Source: Gammaproteobacteria bacterium (GTDB lineage Bacteria > Pseudomonadota > Gammaproteobacteria > Pseudomonadales > Halieaceae). Taken from it: a stretch of 64,000 nt of DNA. Below, in pieces: positions 8,849 through 16,687 of this stretch. The position numbers and the translations under genes are program-made. The stretch spans positions 1-64,000 of the forward strand of contig JANSYN010000004.1 in the NCBI GenBank assembly GCA_024742415.1, written 5' to 3'. Numbering within the stretch: position 1 is the stretch's first letter; the number at the start of each line of letters is the position of its first letter. The notes under the pieces were generated by a model that was given only the letters and a program-made list of their open reading frames with translations, did no database searches and was not told the DNA's origin.

Positions 8849-9367
8849 TCAATAGCATTGCGACAAGGGCACCTCAACACGCCGCTGCGTGCCGTTCGGC
8901 AGGCGCTCTATGCGGTGGCAGCCGGCAATTTCCGTGTGGCCGGCGTGTCTGTGGCTGCCAGGGTAGAGGTTGTGCCGCTCGTAGCACACCACACCGCGGT
9001 GGCGATGATAGAGCCGATGGCTGATGATGGAGCCAGTGATAACCGCGCCCAGGGCTGGCGCATAGTAGCGCGTACCGTGGCGCCAGTGATGTCGTGAAGG
9101 GTAATGCACCGGCGGGCGGTAGTAGCGCGGCCCGGTGTAGCGCGCATGCGGATAGACATAGTACGGACGAGCGCTATGGAAATGCTCGTACCGATAGCCG
9201 TGTTGAGGCGGGTGGCGGTAGCGCTGCTGCGCGCGATGATCCGGCGTGTAGTGACGTACCTGCCAGTGTGGATTCAGGTGCCCCTGATGCTTGTTGTTCC
9301 CGGCCTGTGCTGCTGAAGGAGCGAGCACCAGGCAAGTACAGAAACCTGCAGCGAATAAAAACCTCAT
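8849..9367 (-). CDS. Secreted His/Tyr/Arg-rich protein of unknown function
   Basis: The protein is 172 residues from the ATG at 9367, which has AGGGA six bases upstream. A cleavable signal peptide (FLFAAGFCTCLVLAPSAAQA) is followed by a mature part dominated by His, Tyr, Arg and Pro, with runs such as HHWRHGTRYYAP and YHRHRG. A short hydrophobic segment (LGAVITGSIISHRLY) sits in the middle, and three cysteines lie near the end. Such composition suggests metal or polyanion binding at the cell envelope, but no known domain is recognised. It is divergent from the glycine-zipper/PepSY/two-component genes and shares a promoter region with them that contains ordered CTGAAC repeats. It is therefore probably part of the same regulon. 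Confidence 0.7.
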   Translation of the reverse strand: MRFLFAAGFCTCLVLAPSAAQAGNNKHQGHLNPHWQVRHYTPDHRAQQRYRHPPQHGYRYEHFHSARPYYVYPHARYTGPRYYRPPVHYPSRHHWRHGTRYYAPALGAVITGSIISHRLYHRHRGVVCYERHNLYPGSHRHAGHTEIAGCHRIERLPNGTQRRVEVPLSQCY

Positions 9368-9423
9368 GAGCAATCCCTCTCTGTGCGGTTACAAGGTATG
9401 CCTGCCAGCATAGGTCCCCATAC

Positions 9424-9482
9424 CTGAACCGTGGCTGAACGCAGTGCCTGAACTTTCTTGTCATTGTTCAGCAGGCGTTCAG
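9424..9482. promoter_or_regulatory. Array of CTGAAC half-sites, probable response-regulator operator
   Basis: CTGAAC occurs at 9424-9429, 9435-9440 and 9448-9453 on the plus strand. Its reverse complement GTTCAG occurs at 9466-9471 and 9477-9482. The first two and the last two are each spaced 11 bases start to start, one helical turn, as in head-to-tail binding by OmpR/PhoB-family dimers. The array lies between two divergent genes, one pair facing each way. The two-component regulator at 10366 is the natural candidate to bind it. Binding is inferred from spacing and context. Confidence 0.65.
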
Positions 9483-9532
9483 TTGCCCCTGCGTATTCTG
9501 GCTGCGATGTCATACAGATCGTGGAGAAAACG

Positions 9533-10057
9533 ATGAAATCGATAGTCAAGGTTGTAGGGTGTTCGTTGGCAGTGCTGGGTAGTGGCGCGGTCGCACAGGA
9601 GCAACGTTTCAGCATAGAGGTTCCGGTGGTTTCGGTGAGCCCGATCGTGCAAACCGTGACCGATAAAATTCCCCAGGAGCGCTGCTGGGATGAGCGTGTC
9701 AGCCAGCGGCACGGCGGTGGCTATCGCTCGGCAACTGGGCCGCTGCTGGGTGCGGTGATTGGCGGTGTTTCTGCCGGTGCACTTGCTGACAATACCGGGT
9801 ATCAGGGCGCGATTGCCACAGCCGGCGCATTACTCGGTGCCTCTGTAGGGCGCGACGTGTCGCATCGGCGCTCGGGTCGGACCTTCTACACGACACAGCA
9901 GCGTTGTGAAGTAGACTATGAACTGCGCGAAAGGGAAATGATCACTGGTTATCGTGTTGGGTATGAATATGATAATCAGGTGTACTACACCCGCACACGA
10001 CAATCGCCCGGCTCGACGCTGCGCCTTGGTGTCACACTGGAGCCGGGCGACTACTAG
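9533..10057 (+). CDS. Glycine-zipper envelope protein
   Basis: The ATG at 9533 follows GTGGAGAAAAC, a good ribosome-binding site, and gives a 174-residue protein with a signal peptide ending GSGAVAQ. Its central part (GPLLGAVIGGVSAGALADN and GALLGASVGRDVSHR) is a glycine-zipper 2TM domain, the kind found in small outer-membrane or periplasmic proteins such as the SlyB/Rickettsia 17 kDa group. There is no lipobox cysteine. The C-terminal half has two cysteines and a Tyr-rich beta-type segment. It is the first gene of a set that continues with the PepSY gene and the two-component system, and it lies directly downstream of the CTGAAC array. Exact function is unknown; envelope integrity or stress is the usual association. 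Confidence 0.75.
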   Translation: MKSIVKVVGCSLAVLGSGAVAQEQRFSIEVPVVSVSPIVQTVTDKIPQERCWDERVSQRHGGGYRSATGPLLGAVIGGVSAGALADNTGYQGAIATAGALLGASVGRDVSHRRSGRTFYTTQQRCEVDYELREREMITGYRVGYEYDNQVYYTRTRQSPGSTLRLGVTLEPGDY

Positions 10058-10078
10058 GAAAAGGAGCCCGATAGCCTC

Positions 10079-10363
10079 ATGAAGCATTATTTACGCCACG
10101 CCGGCCTGGCTGTTGTCCTGGCAGTAGCACTGTTTGCGCCCTCACCGGCAACGTATGCCGACTATGGCCGCTGGTTGCACGCTGCCCAGAATGATCGGCA
10201 GCCCAAACCCAGCGCCCAACTGACCGCCAAGGAAGCTGCGGCGCGGGCGCGGGCACAGTACGGTGGCAAAGTGCTGAAGGTCATGCGCGCGGGTGACAAC
10301 GCCTTCAAGGTCCGACTGCTGCAAGACTCCGGCCGCGTGCTAACCGTTACGATAAGGGGTTAG
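10079..10363 (+). CDS. Small periplasmic PepSY-domain protein
   Basis: This 94-residue protein has an N-terminal signal peptide (LAVVLAVALFAPSPATYA). It then has a single PepSY-type segment, LTAKEAAARARAQYGGKVLKV, followed by a strand-rich end (FKVRLLQDSGRVLTVTI). PepSY domains are periplasmic and often sit next to two-component sensors, where they may modulate signalling or protease activity. The stop codon is two bases before the start of the response regulator, so the three genes are cotranscribed. A role as an accessory of the sensor kinase is inference from the gene order. Confidence 0.8.
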   Translation: MKHYLRHAGLAVVLAVALFAPSPATYADYGRWLHAAQNDRQPKPSAQLTAKEAAARARAQYGGKVLKVMRAGDNAFKVRLLQDSGRVLTVTIRG

Positions 10364-10365
10364 CA

Positions 10366-11046
10366 ATGCGAATGCTGATTGTTGAGGATGATCCGCACTT
10401 GCGCAGCCAGGTGGCCCGGCATTTTTCTGGCCGTGCCTGGGTGGTAGAAGAAGCAGCCGATGCCGAAGAAGCGCATTTTTTGGGCGACGAGCATCCCTAC
10501 GATATCGCAATCGTTGATCTTGGCCTGCCAGGCATGTCTGGCATAGAGCTGGTCAAGCACTGGCGAGAAGCCAGGCAGGGCTTTCCCATTCTGATCCTCA
10601 CAGCGCGCAGTGACTGGCGCGACAAGGTCGAGGGTCTGGAAGCTGGCGCCGACGACTATGTCACCAAACCGTTTTACCTCGAAGAGGTTGAGGCGCGCGT
10701 TGCCGCACTGGTACGACGCAGCGGTGGCAGGACAACGTCACGGGTTCATTACGGGCCGCTGTGCCTGGACTTTTCGGCGAAGCAGGTTTTTCTGGGAGAG
10801 TCACCGATTGAGTTAACGACCTATGAATTCAACACCCTGGAGTACCTGGTACACCGGCAGGGACAGGTCGTATCCAAAACTGAACTAACAGCGCATTTGT
10901 ACGATCAGGACTTCGACCGCGACAGCAATGTCATCGAGGTTTTCATCGGCAGGCTGCGCAAAAAACTGGATCCGCAGGGAGTGCTGAAAATCATCACCAC
11001 TGTGCGTGGCGCCGGTTACCGATTCACGCTGGAGCCATCGCCTTAA
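10366..11046 (+). CDS. OmpR/PhoP-family response regulator
   Basis: The 226-residue protein has a receiver domain and a winged-helix DNA-binding domain. The receiver starts MRMLIVEDDPHLR, with the phosphate-accepting Asp in AIVDLGLPGMSG near residue 49 and the conserved Lys in VTKPF near residue 100. The C-terminal domain includes LTTYEFNTLEYLVHRQG and the recognition-helix region VIEVFIGRLRKKLD, ending GAGYRF. Closest in style to PhoP/QseB regulators. The stop codon overlaps the start of the kinase gene by one base. It probably controls the divergent promoters at 9367-9533 through the CTGAAC repeats, which would make it autoregulated. Confidence 0.95.
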   Translation: MRMLIVEDDPHLRSQVARHFSGRAWVVEEAADAEEAHFLGDEHPYDIAIVDLGLPGMSGIELVKHWREARQGFPILILTARSDWRDKVEGLEAGADDYVTKPFYLEEVEARVAALVRRSGGRTTSRVHYGPLCLDFSAKQVFLGESPIELTTYEFNTLEYLVHRQGQVVSKTELTAHLYDQDFDRDSNVIEVFIGRLRKKLDPQGVLKIITTVRGAGYRFTLEPSP

Positions 11047-12365
11047 TGGGGTCCCTGCGTTCCAGGTTGTTGCTTGCCAACCTCGTACTCCTGCCCCTTT
11101 TTCTGGGTGCCACCGGCTTGTACCTCGACAGGGGCTATCGCCTCAGCCTGCACTCGGCGGCAGAAGAACGTTTGCAGATATACGTACTGACATTGCTGGC
11201 CGAGGCCGAGTACGGCCACGCGCTGGCCATGCCGGACAACCTGCTTGAGGTTCGCCTCAATCAGCACGGCTCTGGACTGTACGCCATGGTATCGGACCAG
11301 ACCGGTACGGTGCTCTGGCGTTCGCAGTCTGCCCTTGCGCTGGAGAACGACGATGTTGGTTCATCTGCAGGTGATCTTGAACCCGGCCAGAGCCATTTCA
11401 GGGTGCAGGATGACTTCTATAGTTTTGTCTTCGCGGTGGTCTGGCAGACTGAGACTGGCAATGATGTGCCACTCCGGTTTCGTGTGATAGAAGCCATCGC
11501 GCCTTCCTATGCACAGTTGAACAGTTATCGCCGCAGCCTTGCCCTGTGGCTCGGTGGGTCGGCGCTGGCATTATTGCTGGGGCAGATACTCGTACTGTAC
11601 TGGGGCTTGCGTCCGCTGGCACTGATTGCCCGGGACATCGCCGCAATACGCACCGGTGCAAAAGATCGTTTGTCCGGCACCTATCCTGTTGAGGTACAGG
11701 CCCTGACCGGGAACCTCAACGCGCTGCTGGACTCAGAGGAGCGCCGTCGTGAGCGCACGCGCAATACGCTGGCGGACCTTGCGCACAGCCTGAAGACGCC
11801 GCTCGCGGTCATACGCAGTGCCGGCGCGAGCGACCCCGCCGAATTTCAACAACTGGTTGCTGAGCAGGTGGACCGCATGGAAGAGACGGTAAATTATCAG
11901 CTGCAGCGAACGACTGCCGGGACGCATAGCCTGCTACGCCAGATTGAAATATTTCCCGTGGTGGACAGGCTGGTGACCAGCCTGGCCAAAGTGCATGTGG
12001 ATAAAGACATCGACTTTGAATTGCACATTGCCGAACACGCAACCTTTCGCGGCGACGAGCGTGACCTGATGGAGTTACTCGGTAACCTGATCGATAACGC
12101 CTGTAAGTACTGTGTCCACCGGGTACGTATTGTCGCGCGCTCAGAAGGCCAACGGCTGGAACTGATCGTCGAGGATGATGGCTGTGGTATTCCGGTCGAC
12201 CTGCGCAGTGCCATCCTGCGCCGCGGGGTACGCGCAGATACCTCGCGGCCAGGGCAGGGTATAGGGCTTGCGGTGGCCGCTGATATCGCGCGCGGTTACG
12301 GCGGAAAACTGATTGTTGAAGACAGCGAGCTGGGCGGGGCCTTGCTCAGGGCGGCGCTGAGGTGA
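11046..12365 (+). CDS. PhoQ-like sensor histidine kinase
   Basis: This 439-residue inner-membrane protein has a first transmembrane helix at about residues 6-24 (LLLANLVLLPLFLGATGLYL) and a periplasmic sensor domain of about 130 residues. A second helix follows near 165-190. The H-box is LADLAHSLKTPLAVIR. The ATP-binding domain has the N-box ELLGNLIDNACKYC, the G1 box VEDDGCGIP and GQGIGLAVAADIARGYGG. It should autophosphorylate on the H-box His and pass the phosphate to the adjacent regulator. The sensor domain resembles the PhoQ/QseC size class, but the acidic patch that senses divalent cations in PhoQ cannot be confirmed by eye. The signal is therefore unknown. Confidence 0.93.
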   Translation: MGSLRSRLLLANLVLLPLFLGATGLYLDRGYRLSLHSAAEERLQIYVLTLLAEAEYGHALAMPDNLLEVRLNQHGSGLYAMVSDQTGTVLWRSQSALALENDDVGSSAGDLEPGQSHFRVQDDFYSFVFAVVWQTETGNDVPLRFRVIEAIAPSYAQLNSYRRSLALWLGGSALALLLGQILVLYWGLRPLALIARDIAAIRTGAKDRLSGTYPVEVQALTGNLNALLDSEERRRERTRNTLADLAHSLKTPLAVIRSAGASDPAEFQQLVAEQVDRMEETVNYQLQRTTAGTHSLLRQIEIFPVVDRLVTSLAKVHVDKDIDFELHIAEHATFRGDERDLMELLGNLIDNACKYCVHRVRIVARSEGQRLELIVEDDGCGIPVDLRSAILRRGVRADTSRPGQGIGLAVAADIARGYGGKLIVEDSELGGALLRAALR

Positions 12366-12438
12366 AGACGTCGGCCGTTGCCTCGTTGTGGTTCATTCAC
12401 CTGTTGTTCAAATCCGGGCGGCAGGCAGGGCGCGCCCC

Positions 12439-15369
12439 TTACGACGGCCGGTACCAGCGTTGGCCGATAATGCCTTCCAGCAGCTGGTCGGTGCTCTGTC
12501 GCCAGTTCTTCCATTGCAGTGTGTCTGGTGTCGGTGCCTCACCCTGCTGGTACATTGCCAGCCATTGAGCGAGTTCCTCGGCCAGGTCATCGCCGGTGGT
12601 CGCACTGAAGTACCAGGCATTGTCGCCGCAGACCTCGCGAAACACGGGAAGGTCGCGTGCCAGCAGGGAAGAGCCGTAGTAAGCCGCTTCAATGAGCGGC
12701 AAGCCGAAGCCTTCTCCGGAAGACGCCATGAGTGTGCCGGCGGCATTCTCGTACAGCGCACTGAGCATGCCTTCTGACACGAAGTTCAGCCAGTGCAGTT
12801 GTTCTGCGCGCGCGTCGAAAGCGGCAAGGTGATTAGCGAAGGCCTCGTCAACCCAGCCGGTCGAGCCGACGATGACCAGTTCAATGTTGTGCCCCTGAGC
12901 CCACAGTTGTTCAAAGGCGTCCAGTACCTGGCGGTGCCCCTTGCGCGGTTCTATCGTGCCCACCATCAGCAGGTAGGGATTGCGGCGTATCTTCGCCAGC
13001 TGCGCCTGGTCGGCAGCGTTCAACGGCTGCGCGGTCGAGCCGCTTTCCATCTCGGCGCCAAGGTGAAAGAAGCCGAGATTGGGAGTGTTTGTCGTTGGCG
13101 CGGGAGCATCGGCGGCGGGATTATTCTCCGCCCGCACGGGTGAGTCGTTGACAAGCGCACCGGCCGGCGAATTGTGCTGCGCTCGCCAGGCGAGATAGTC
13201 GTCCGCCACGGCCCGGGAGATACACATGAGGCCATCGCTGACATCGGTGATCGAGTGCAGCCACTGGTTGTACAGCGGTATCTGATCCGGTGGAAAGCAG
13301 TCCGGCAGTTTTAGCGGCATCAGGTCATAGATCACGTGGTAGATGCTGACGCCGCGACCGCGCCAGTGTTGTAACCAGCGCCGCGATTCCTCGCGCCCTG
13401 CGATGACGTAGAACAGATCCAGCCCAAGGTAGATATCCCCGCGCTGTGCCTCAACGGGATCATCGCTGAGGCTCAGCGGCGGCAGATCGAGAAAGCGATT
13501 GCAGAACGTCCTTGCGTAGCGAAAGCACTCGCTCTCGAAGTCGTAGTAAACCGCTTCCACGCGATAGCCCATGTAGCGATCATCGAGTAGCTGCTTGAGA
13601 ATGTTACGCACCACGCGTTGAATGCCGCTTTTCAAGTCATGTTGCACCACGGCAGAAACGTCAACCAGTAACTGCCCGCCGCAGGGTGTTCGCCGGCCGT
13701 CACCGCAGGCCAGGTACTCGTTGAAGGCTTCGGTCGCTTGCCACAGGTGCTTGTGATCAGTGCGGCTGACTTTTCCGGCGAACAATTCGATGAAGGTGTT
13801 ATCGATGCACCGCTGGGGCGAACTGTCATAGAACGCCTCCAGTTGCTGTGCATAGGCCTTTGCGATCACTTCAGGGTGATGGTTGTTGTGCACAAATTGC
13901 CGGGCGCGCACGCCCATGTCAGTTTTGTCATGCACTAAGCGTTGGGCGTGTTGCAGTGCGTCGCCAAGCGCATCCAGCGTGAAGTCATCGGCAATCGTGA
14001 TCGTCGTGCCAGGCGGTACTTCGGTCATGCTGCCGTGCGCATTGACAATCGTGGGCAGGCCAGCGGCCATGCAATCGAGCAGTGCGGCCGATGACTCCCC
14101 ACGGGAGTTGCGCCGTAGCTGTATGGCGATATCAGTTGCCGCCAGCGCCGCATCGTAGGTATTGTTATCGACAAATCCGGTGTACGTCACGTTGGCCGGT
14201 TGCGGCATTTGCGCGATGCGATCCAGGAGTTTTTTCGCAAGCGTGGGATCGCCGCAGTTGCCCACCAGCCTGAGACGCACTGTGGCGTCGCTCGCCAGGC
14301 CCGCGGCTTCCCACGCGTTGAGCAGCTCTTCGATACATTTGTTGTGATTGATCAGGCCAAAGCTTGAGAAGACCAGTGTGTCGCTCTCGATCCCCAGCTG
14401 TCTGCGCGCGGCCGCCCGCTGTGGCAAAGCGCGGATTTCTCTGGCAAGCGGTATACTGACTGTGCGTTCCAGAATGTCCTTTGAAAAAAACAAACCCAGG
14501 CTATCCAGGGCGAAGTGGTTGTGCACGATAACGCCGTAGCCATCCTGGAAAAGCGCGCCGCAGGCGGGGTACAGGGCGATGGACGCGTGCAGTGAACCAC
14601 GACAGTCCTGTAATGCGGCCCAGCCATGCGACAGGTAGATCGCCTGCAGCAGCTGGGTTTGTCCGAATGTCTCAAACGCACTGATGATGCAATCACCCAG
14701 GTAAATGTCATGCAGCACAACCACACCCGGACGTGCCTTGATCATGCTGAAGTAATCGTAGTGAAAACTGGAATTACCAAAGTGGTACATAATGCGCTCA
14801 ACGGGGGCCTCGCCCCTGGCGAAGGCGGCGTGGCTGACCACGGCGGTATAGCAGGAAGATTCAAACGCCAGTGCGCTTGGGTCCTCAACAACCAGCGTAA
14901 TGTCGTAATGCGCAGCCAGTGCCGGCAAGATCTCGGCGCAGTAGTTGGCGATACCTGACGGAGTCGGCGGCATAGGGGCGACCAGCGCCAGGCGTGGCCT
15001 CTGCCGGGCGATGTCGGGGCTCGGCGGTTGCGCCAGCGATGTGAAATCATGTGCTGTGGGCGCTTCGGCTGCGCTGTCTTGCAGTTCCAGGTAGTGATTC
15101 GCCCCTAACTGGCGCAGCAGGGCTTCTTCCAGCCGAACCCGTTCCCCAGCGTCAAGCACAGTGGTCAGGGCAGGGTGCGTCGGTGTAGCATGCAGGCGTT
15201 GCGTGCAGGGGACAACGGCGCGCAATGCCGTCAGGTCATCCGGGTGACTTAACCGGCACAGCAATAGCGCGTCGTTTTGCTCGAGCCACTGCGCGTCTAA
15301 CCAGTCGGGCAGGCGCCGTGACTGTTGCAACCACGCGCCTGACTCACCCATGTCCAGTACAAGGCTCAA
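12439..15369 (-). CDS. Dual-domain GT4 glycosyltransferase (WbdA-like polymannosyl/rhamnosyltransferase)
   Basis: The 976-residue cytoplasmic protein carries two GT-B (family 4) catalytic domains in tandem. About 115 residues of unassigned sequence come first. Domain 1 (about 125-505) has PMPPTPSGIANYCAEILPAL, VVLHDIYLGD and the sugar-nucleotide site RGESSAALLDCMAAGLPTI. Domain 2 (about 565-976) has VDVSAVVQHDLKSGIQRVVR, LLMVGTIEPRKGH and SSGEGFGLPLIEAAYYG, the E-x7-E type motif. A low-complexity Pro/Ala/Asn linker splits the lobes of domain 2 near 755-800. The layout matches WbdA-type polymannosyltransferases that build homopolymer O-antigens. With gmd and rmd close by, GDP-D-rhamnose or GDP-mannose is the likely donor. 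The start overlaps the end of the upstream gene by four bases. Confidence 0.85.
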   Translation of the reverse strand: MSLVLDMGESGAWLQQSRRLPDWLDAQWLEQNDALLLCRLSHPDDLTALRAVVPCTQRLHATPTHPALTTVLDAGERVRLEEALLRQLGANHYLELQDSAAEAPTAHDFTSLAQPPSPDIARQRPRLALVAPMPPTPSGIANYCAEILPALAAHYDITLVVEDPSALAFESSCYTAVVSHAAFARGEAPVERIMYHFGNSSFHYDYFSMIKARPGVVVLHDIYLGDCIISAFETFGQTQLLQAIYLSHGWAALQDCRGSLHASIALYPACGALFQDGYGVIVHNHFALDSLGLFFSKDILERTVSIPLAREIRALPQRAAARRQLGIESDTLVFSSFGLINHNKCIEELLNAWEAAGLASDATVRLRLVGNCGDPTLAKKLLDRIAQMPQPANVTYTGFVDNNTYDAALAATDIAIQLRRNSRGESSAALLDCMAAGLPTIVNAHGSMTEVPPGTTITIADDFTLDALGDALQHAQRLVHDKTDMGVRARQFVHNNHHPEVIAKAYAQQLEAFYDSSPQRCIDNTFIELFAGKVSRTDHKHLWQATEAFNEYLACGDGRRTPCGGQLLVDVSAVVQHDLKSGIQRVVRNILKQLLDDRYMGYRVEAVYYDFESECFRYARTFCNRFLDLPPLSLSDDPVEAQRGDIYLGLDLFYVIAGREESRRWLQHWRGRGVSIYHVIYDLMPLKLPDCFPPDQIPLYNQWLHSITDVSDGLMCISRAVADDYLAWRAQHNSPAGALVNDSPVRAENNPAADAPAPTTNTPNLGFFHLGAEMESGSTAQPLNAADQAQLAKIRRNPYLLMVGTIEPRKGHRQVLDAFEQLWAQGHNIELVIVGSTGWVDEAFANHLAAFDARAEQLHWLNFVSEGMLSALYENAAGTLMASSGEGFGLPLIEAAYYGSSLLARDLPVFREVCGDNAWYFSATTGDDLAEELAQWLAMYQQGEAPTPDTLQWKNWRQSTDQLLEGIIGQRWYRPS

Positions 15370-16058
15370 GGGTCGCTCCTGTGCGCTGATTTGTGCGCCG
15401 CGTACAGCAGCATGAAATTTCTTTCGGCGCGAGCAAGTGAAAGCACAGCGTTGTCGGGCGCGTCCATGCCGGCCCAGTGTTCGTTCGCCAGCGTGCCCAG
15501 TACGGCCCGTTGCTGCGGACTCAGTTGCCCAATCAAATCACCCGGAGCCGATGTTGTGCTGTGCTGCGCCGCGCCTGGTTGGTGTTCAAAGGGGCGCTGA
15601 AACACATAGACTGCGCGCTGATCGCCCTGGAGGGTGGTCTCTGCACCGTGCGATTTCAGCCGAGCGTAGATGTCCTGCAGCAGCTTGCCGGCACTGCCGA
15701 GCCGGGTCAGGCTCGACCACAGGAAATCCCTGCCCGGTTTTAGCAGCGCGGCAAGCAGGATAAGCGGCCACAGTGGCAGTGTGAGCAATCCGATAATGCC
15801 CAGCAGTAAAAACGCCTTCCAGCGCGGCAGGATTTCTTCGGCCAGCCTGACAGGTGCCAGGTAGCGCCAGGACGCGCTGGACTCCATGGCCCTGAGGCGC
15901 GACTCGTGTTCTGCGGCGATGACTTTCCAGCGCGCCAGCTCCCGCCTGGCCTGAATAAGCGCCTGGAGCGACGCTTCTGCCGCGGGCGCATCATCTTCAC
16001 CATAGCGTACAGCGTGTGATAGCGGCTCGGGAGTGTGGGAGTCACCTGCTGGGTTCAT
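15366..16058 (-). CDS. Membrane-anchored coiled-coil protein of a polysaccharide locus
   Basis: This 230-residue protein has an N-terminal coiled coil (LQALIQARRELARWK to about residue 55) ending in the segment SSASWRYLAPVRL. That kind of ending (S-x-S-W-R-x-x-x-P-x-R) is common in proteins tied to bacterial glycosyltransferases. A hydrophobic hairpin (FLLLGIIGLLTLPLWPLILLAALL) follows near residues 82-106. The C-terminal half is soluble and has no recognised domain. It is the first gene of a two-gene minus-strand operon and overlaps the dual glycosyltransferase by four bases. A role in tethering that enzyme to the membrane, as WbdD does for WbdA, is inference. Confidence 0.7.
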   Translation of the reverse strand: MNPAGDSHTPEPLSHAVRYGEDDAPAAEASLQALIQARRELARWKVIAAEHESRLRAMESSASWRYLAPVRLAEEILPRWKAFLLLGIIGLLTLPLWPLILLAALLKPGRDFLWSSLTRLGSAGKLLQDIYARLKSHGAETTLQGDQRAVYVFQRPFEHQPGAAQHSTTSAPGDLIGQLSPQQRAVLGTLANEHWAGMDAPDNAVLSLARAERNFMLLYAAHKSAHRSDP

Positions 16059-16687
16059 AGGTCAGCGTAGTCTAATCTAGTGCGTGTTATTGGTTGTTGG
16101 CGCCCTGGCCGCTTCACGCCCCTTTGCACCCGGGTGGCGCGCTAGTGCTTTGTTCCCACCGGTGGCGTGCATCACTGACCGGGCGCAGCCGTCGCATATC
16201 GCATCAGTGGGCATAAATTACCCCCGGCGCAGTTGGGCAGTGCTGATTGTGTCTCAAATCGGCTGTGTAGTCTGCGCCTGTGTGGTTTTTCTGCGCGATA
16301 CTTGGCATTTTTGTGTGACCGAATGGCGTCTCGTTCCGTGATTTTCGTTATAGTGGCAAGCACAGTGTGTGGCAAGCACGGTGCGGGTCAGCCATTGTGC
16401 GAAAGAGGCGCGCCAGGTAAAACGAGCCCGGCAGCGCCCCCAGCAGTGCTGGCTGCCTGATGCCACAAAGTTGTGCCGTCGGAGCATCGCGGGTCGGTCG
16501 GTCCATGAGTATCCAATGCCGGCCGACGTAAGCTTTGTGCGGCCCTGTAATCTCCTCCTCGCGAGGGTTGAATGGAGTTTTCTCGAGTGAATACAAGCGC
16601 CCTGCAATACCGTCATGTGGCACCTGTTACTCTCCCGTCCCGTGCCATAGCCGCGCTCCAGTAATGCCTGCCGTCGACGAGGAAAAA
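16059..16687. other. Intergenic region between divergent polysaccharide operons
   Basis: This 629-base stretch must hold the promoters for the operons starting at 16058 (minus) and 16688 (plus). A 10-base direct repeat, TGGCAAGCAC, occurs at 16354-16363 and 16370-16379, 16 bases apart. No JUMPstart/ops element (GGCGGTAG) is seen, nor any credible gene. Confidence 0.5.

Noticed and set aside
16354-16379. Direct repeat TGGCAAGCAC, 16 bases apart, in the divergent polysaccharide promoter region
   Set aside because: Only two copies and a spacing of 1.5 helical turns; no regulator can be tied to it.
16059-16687. Search for a JUMPstart/ops element before the polysaccharide operons
   Set aside because: No GGCGGTAG-type sequence was found, so RfaH control is not supported.
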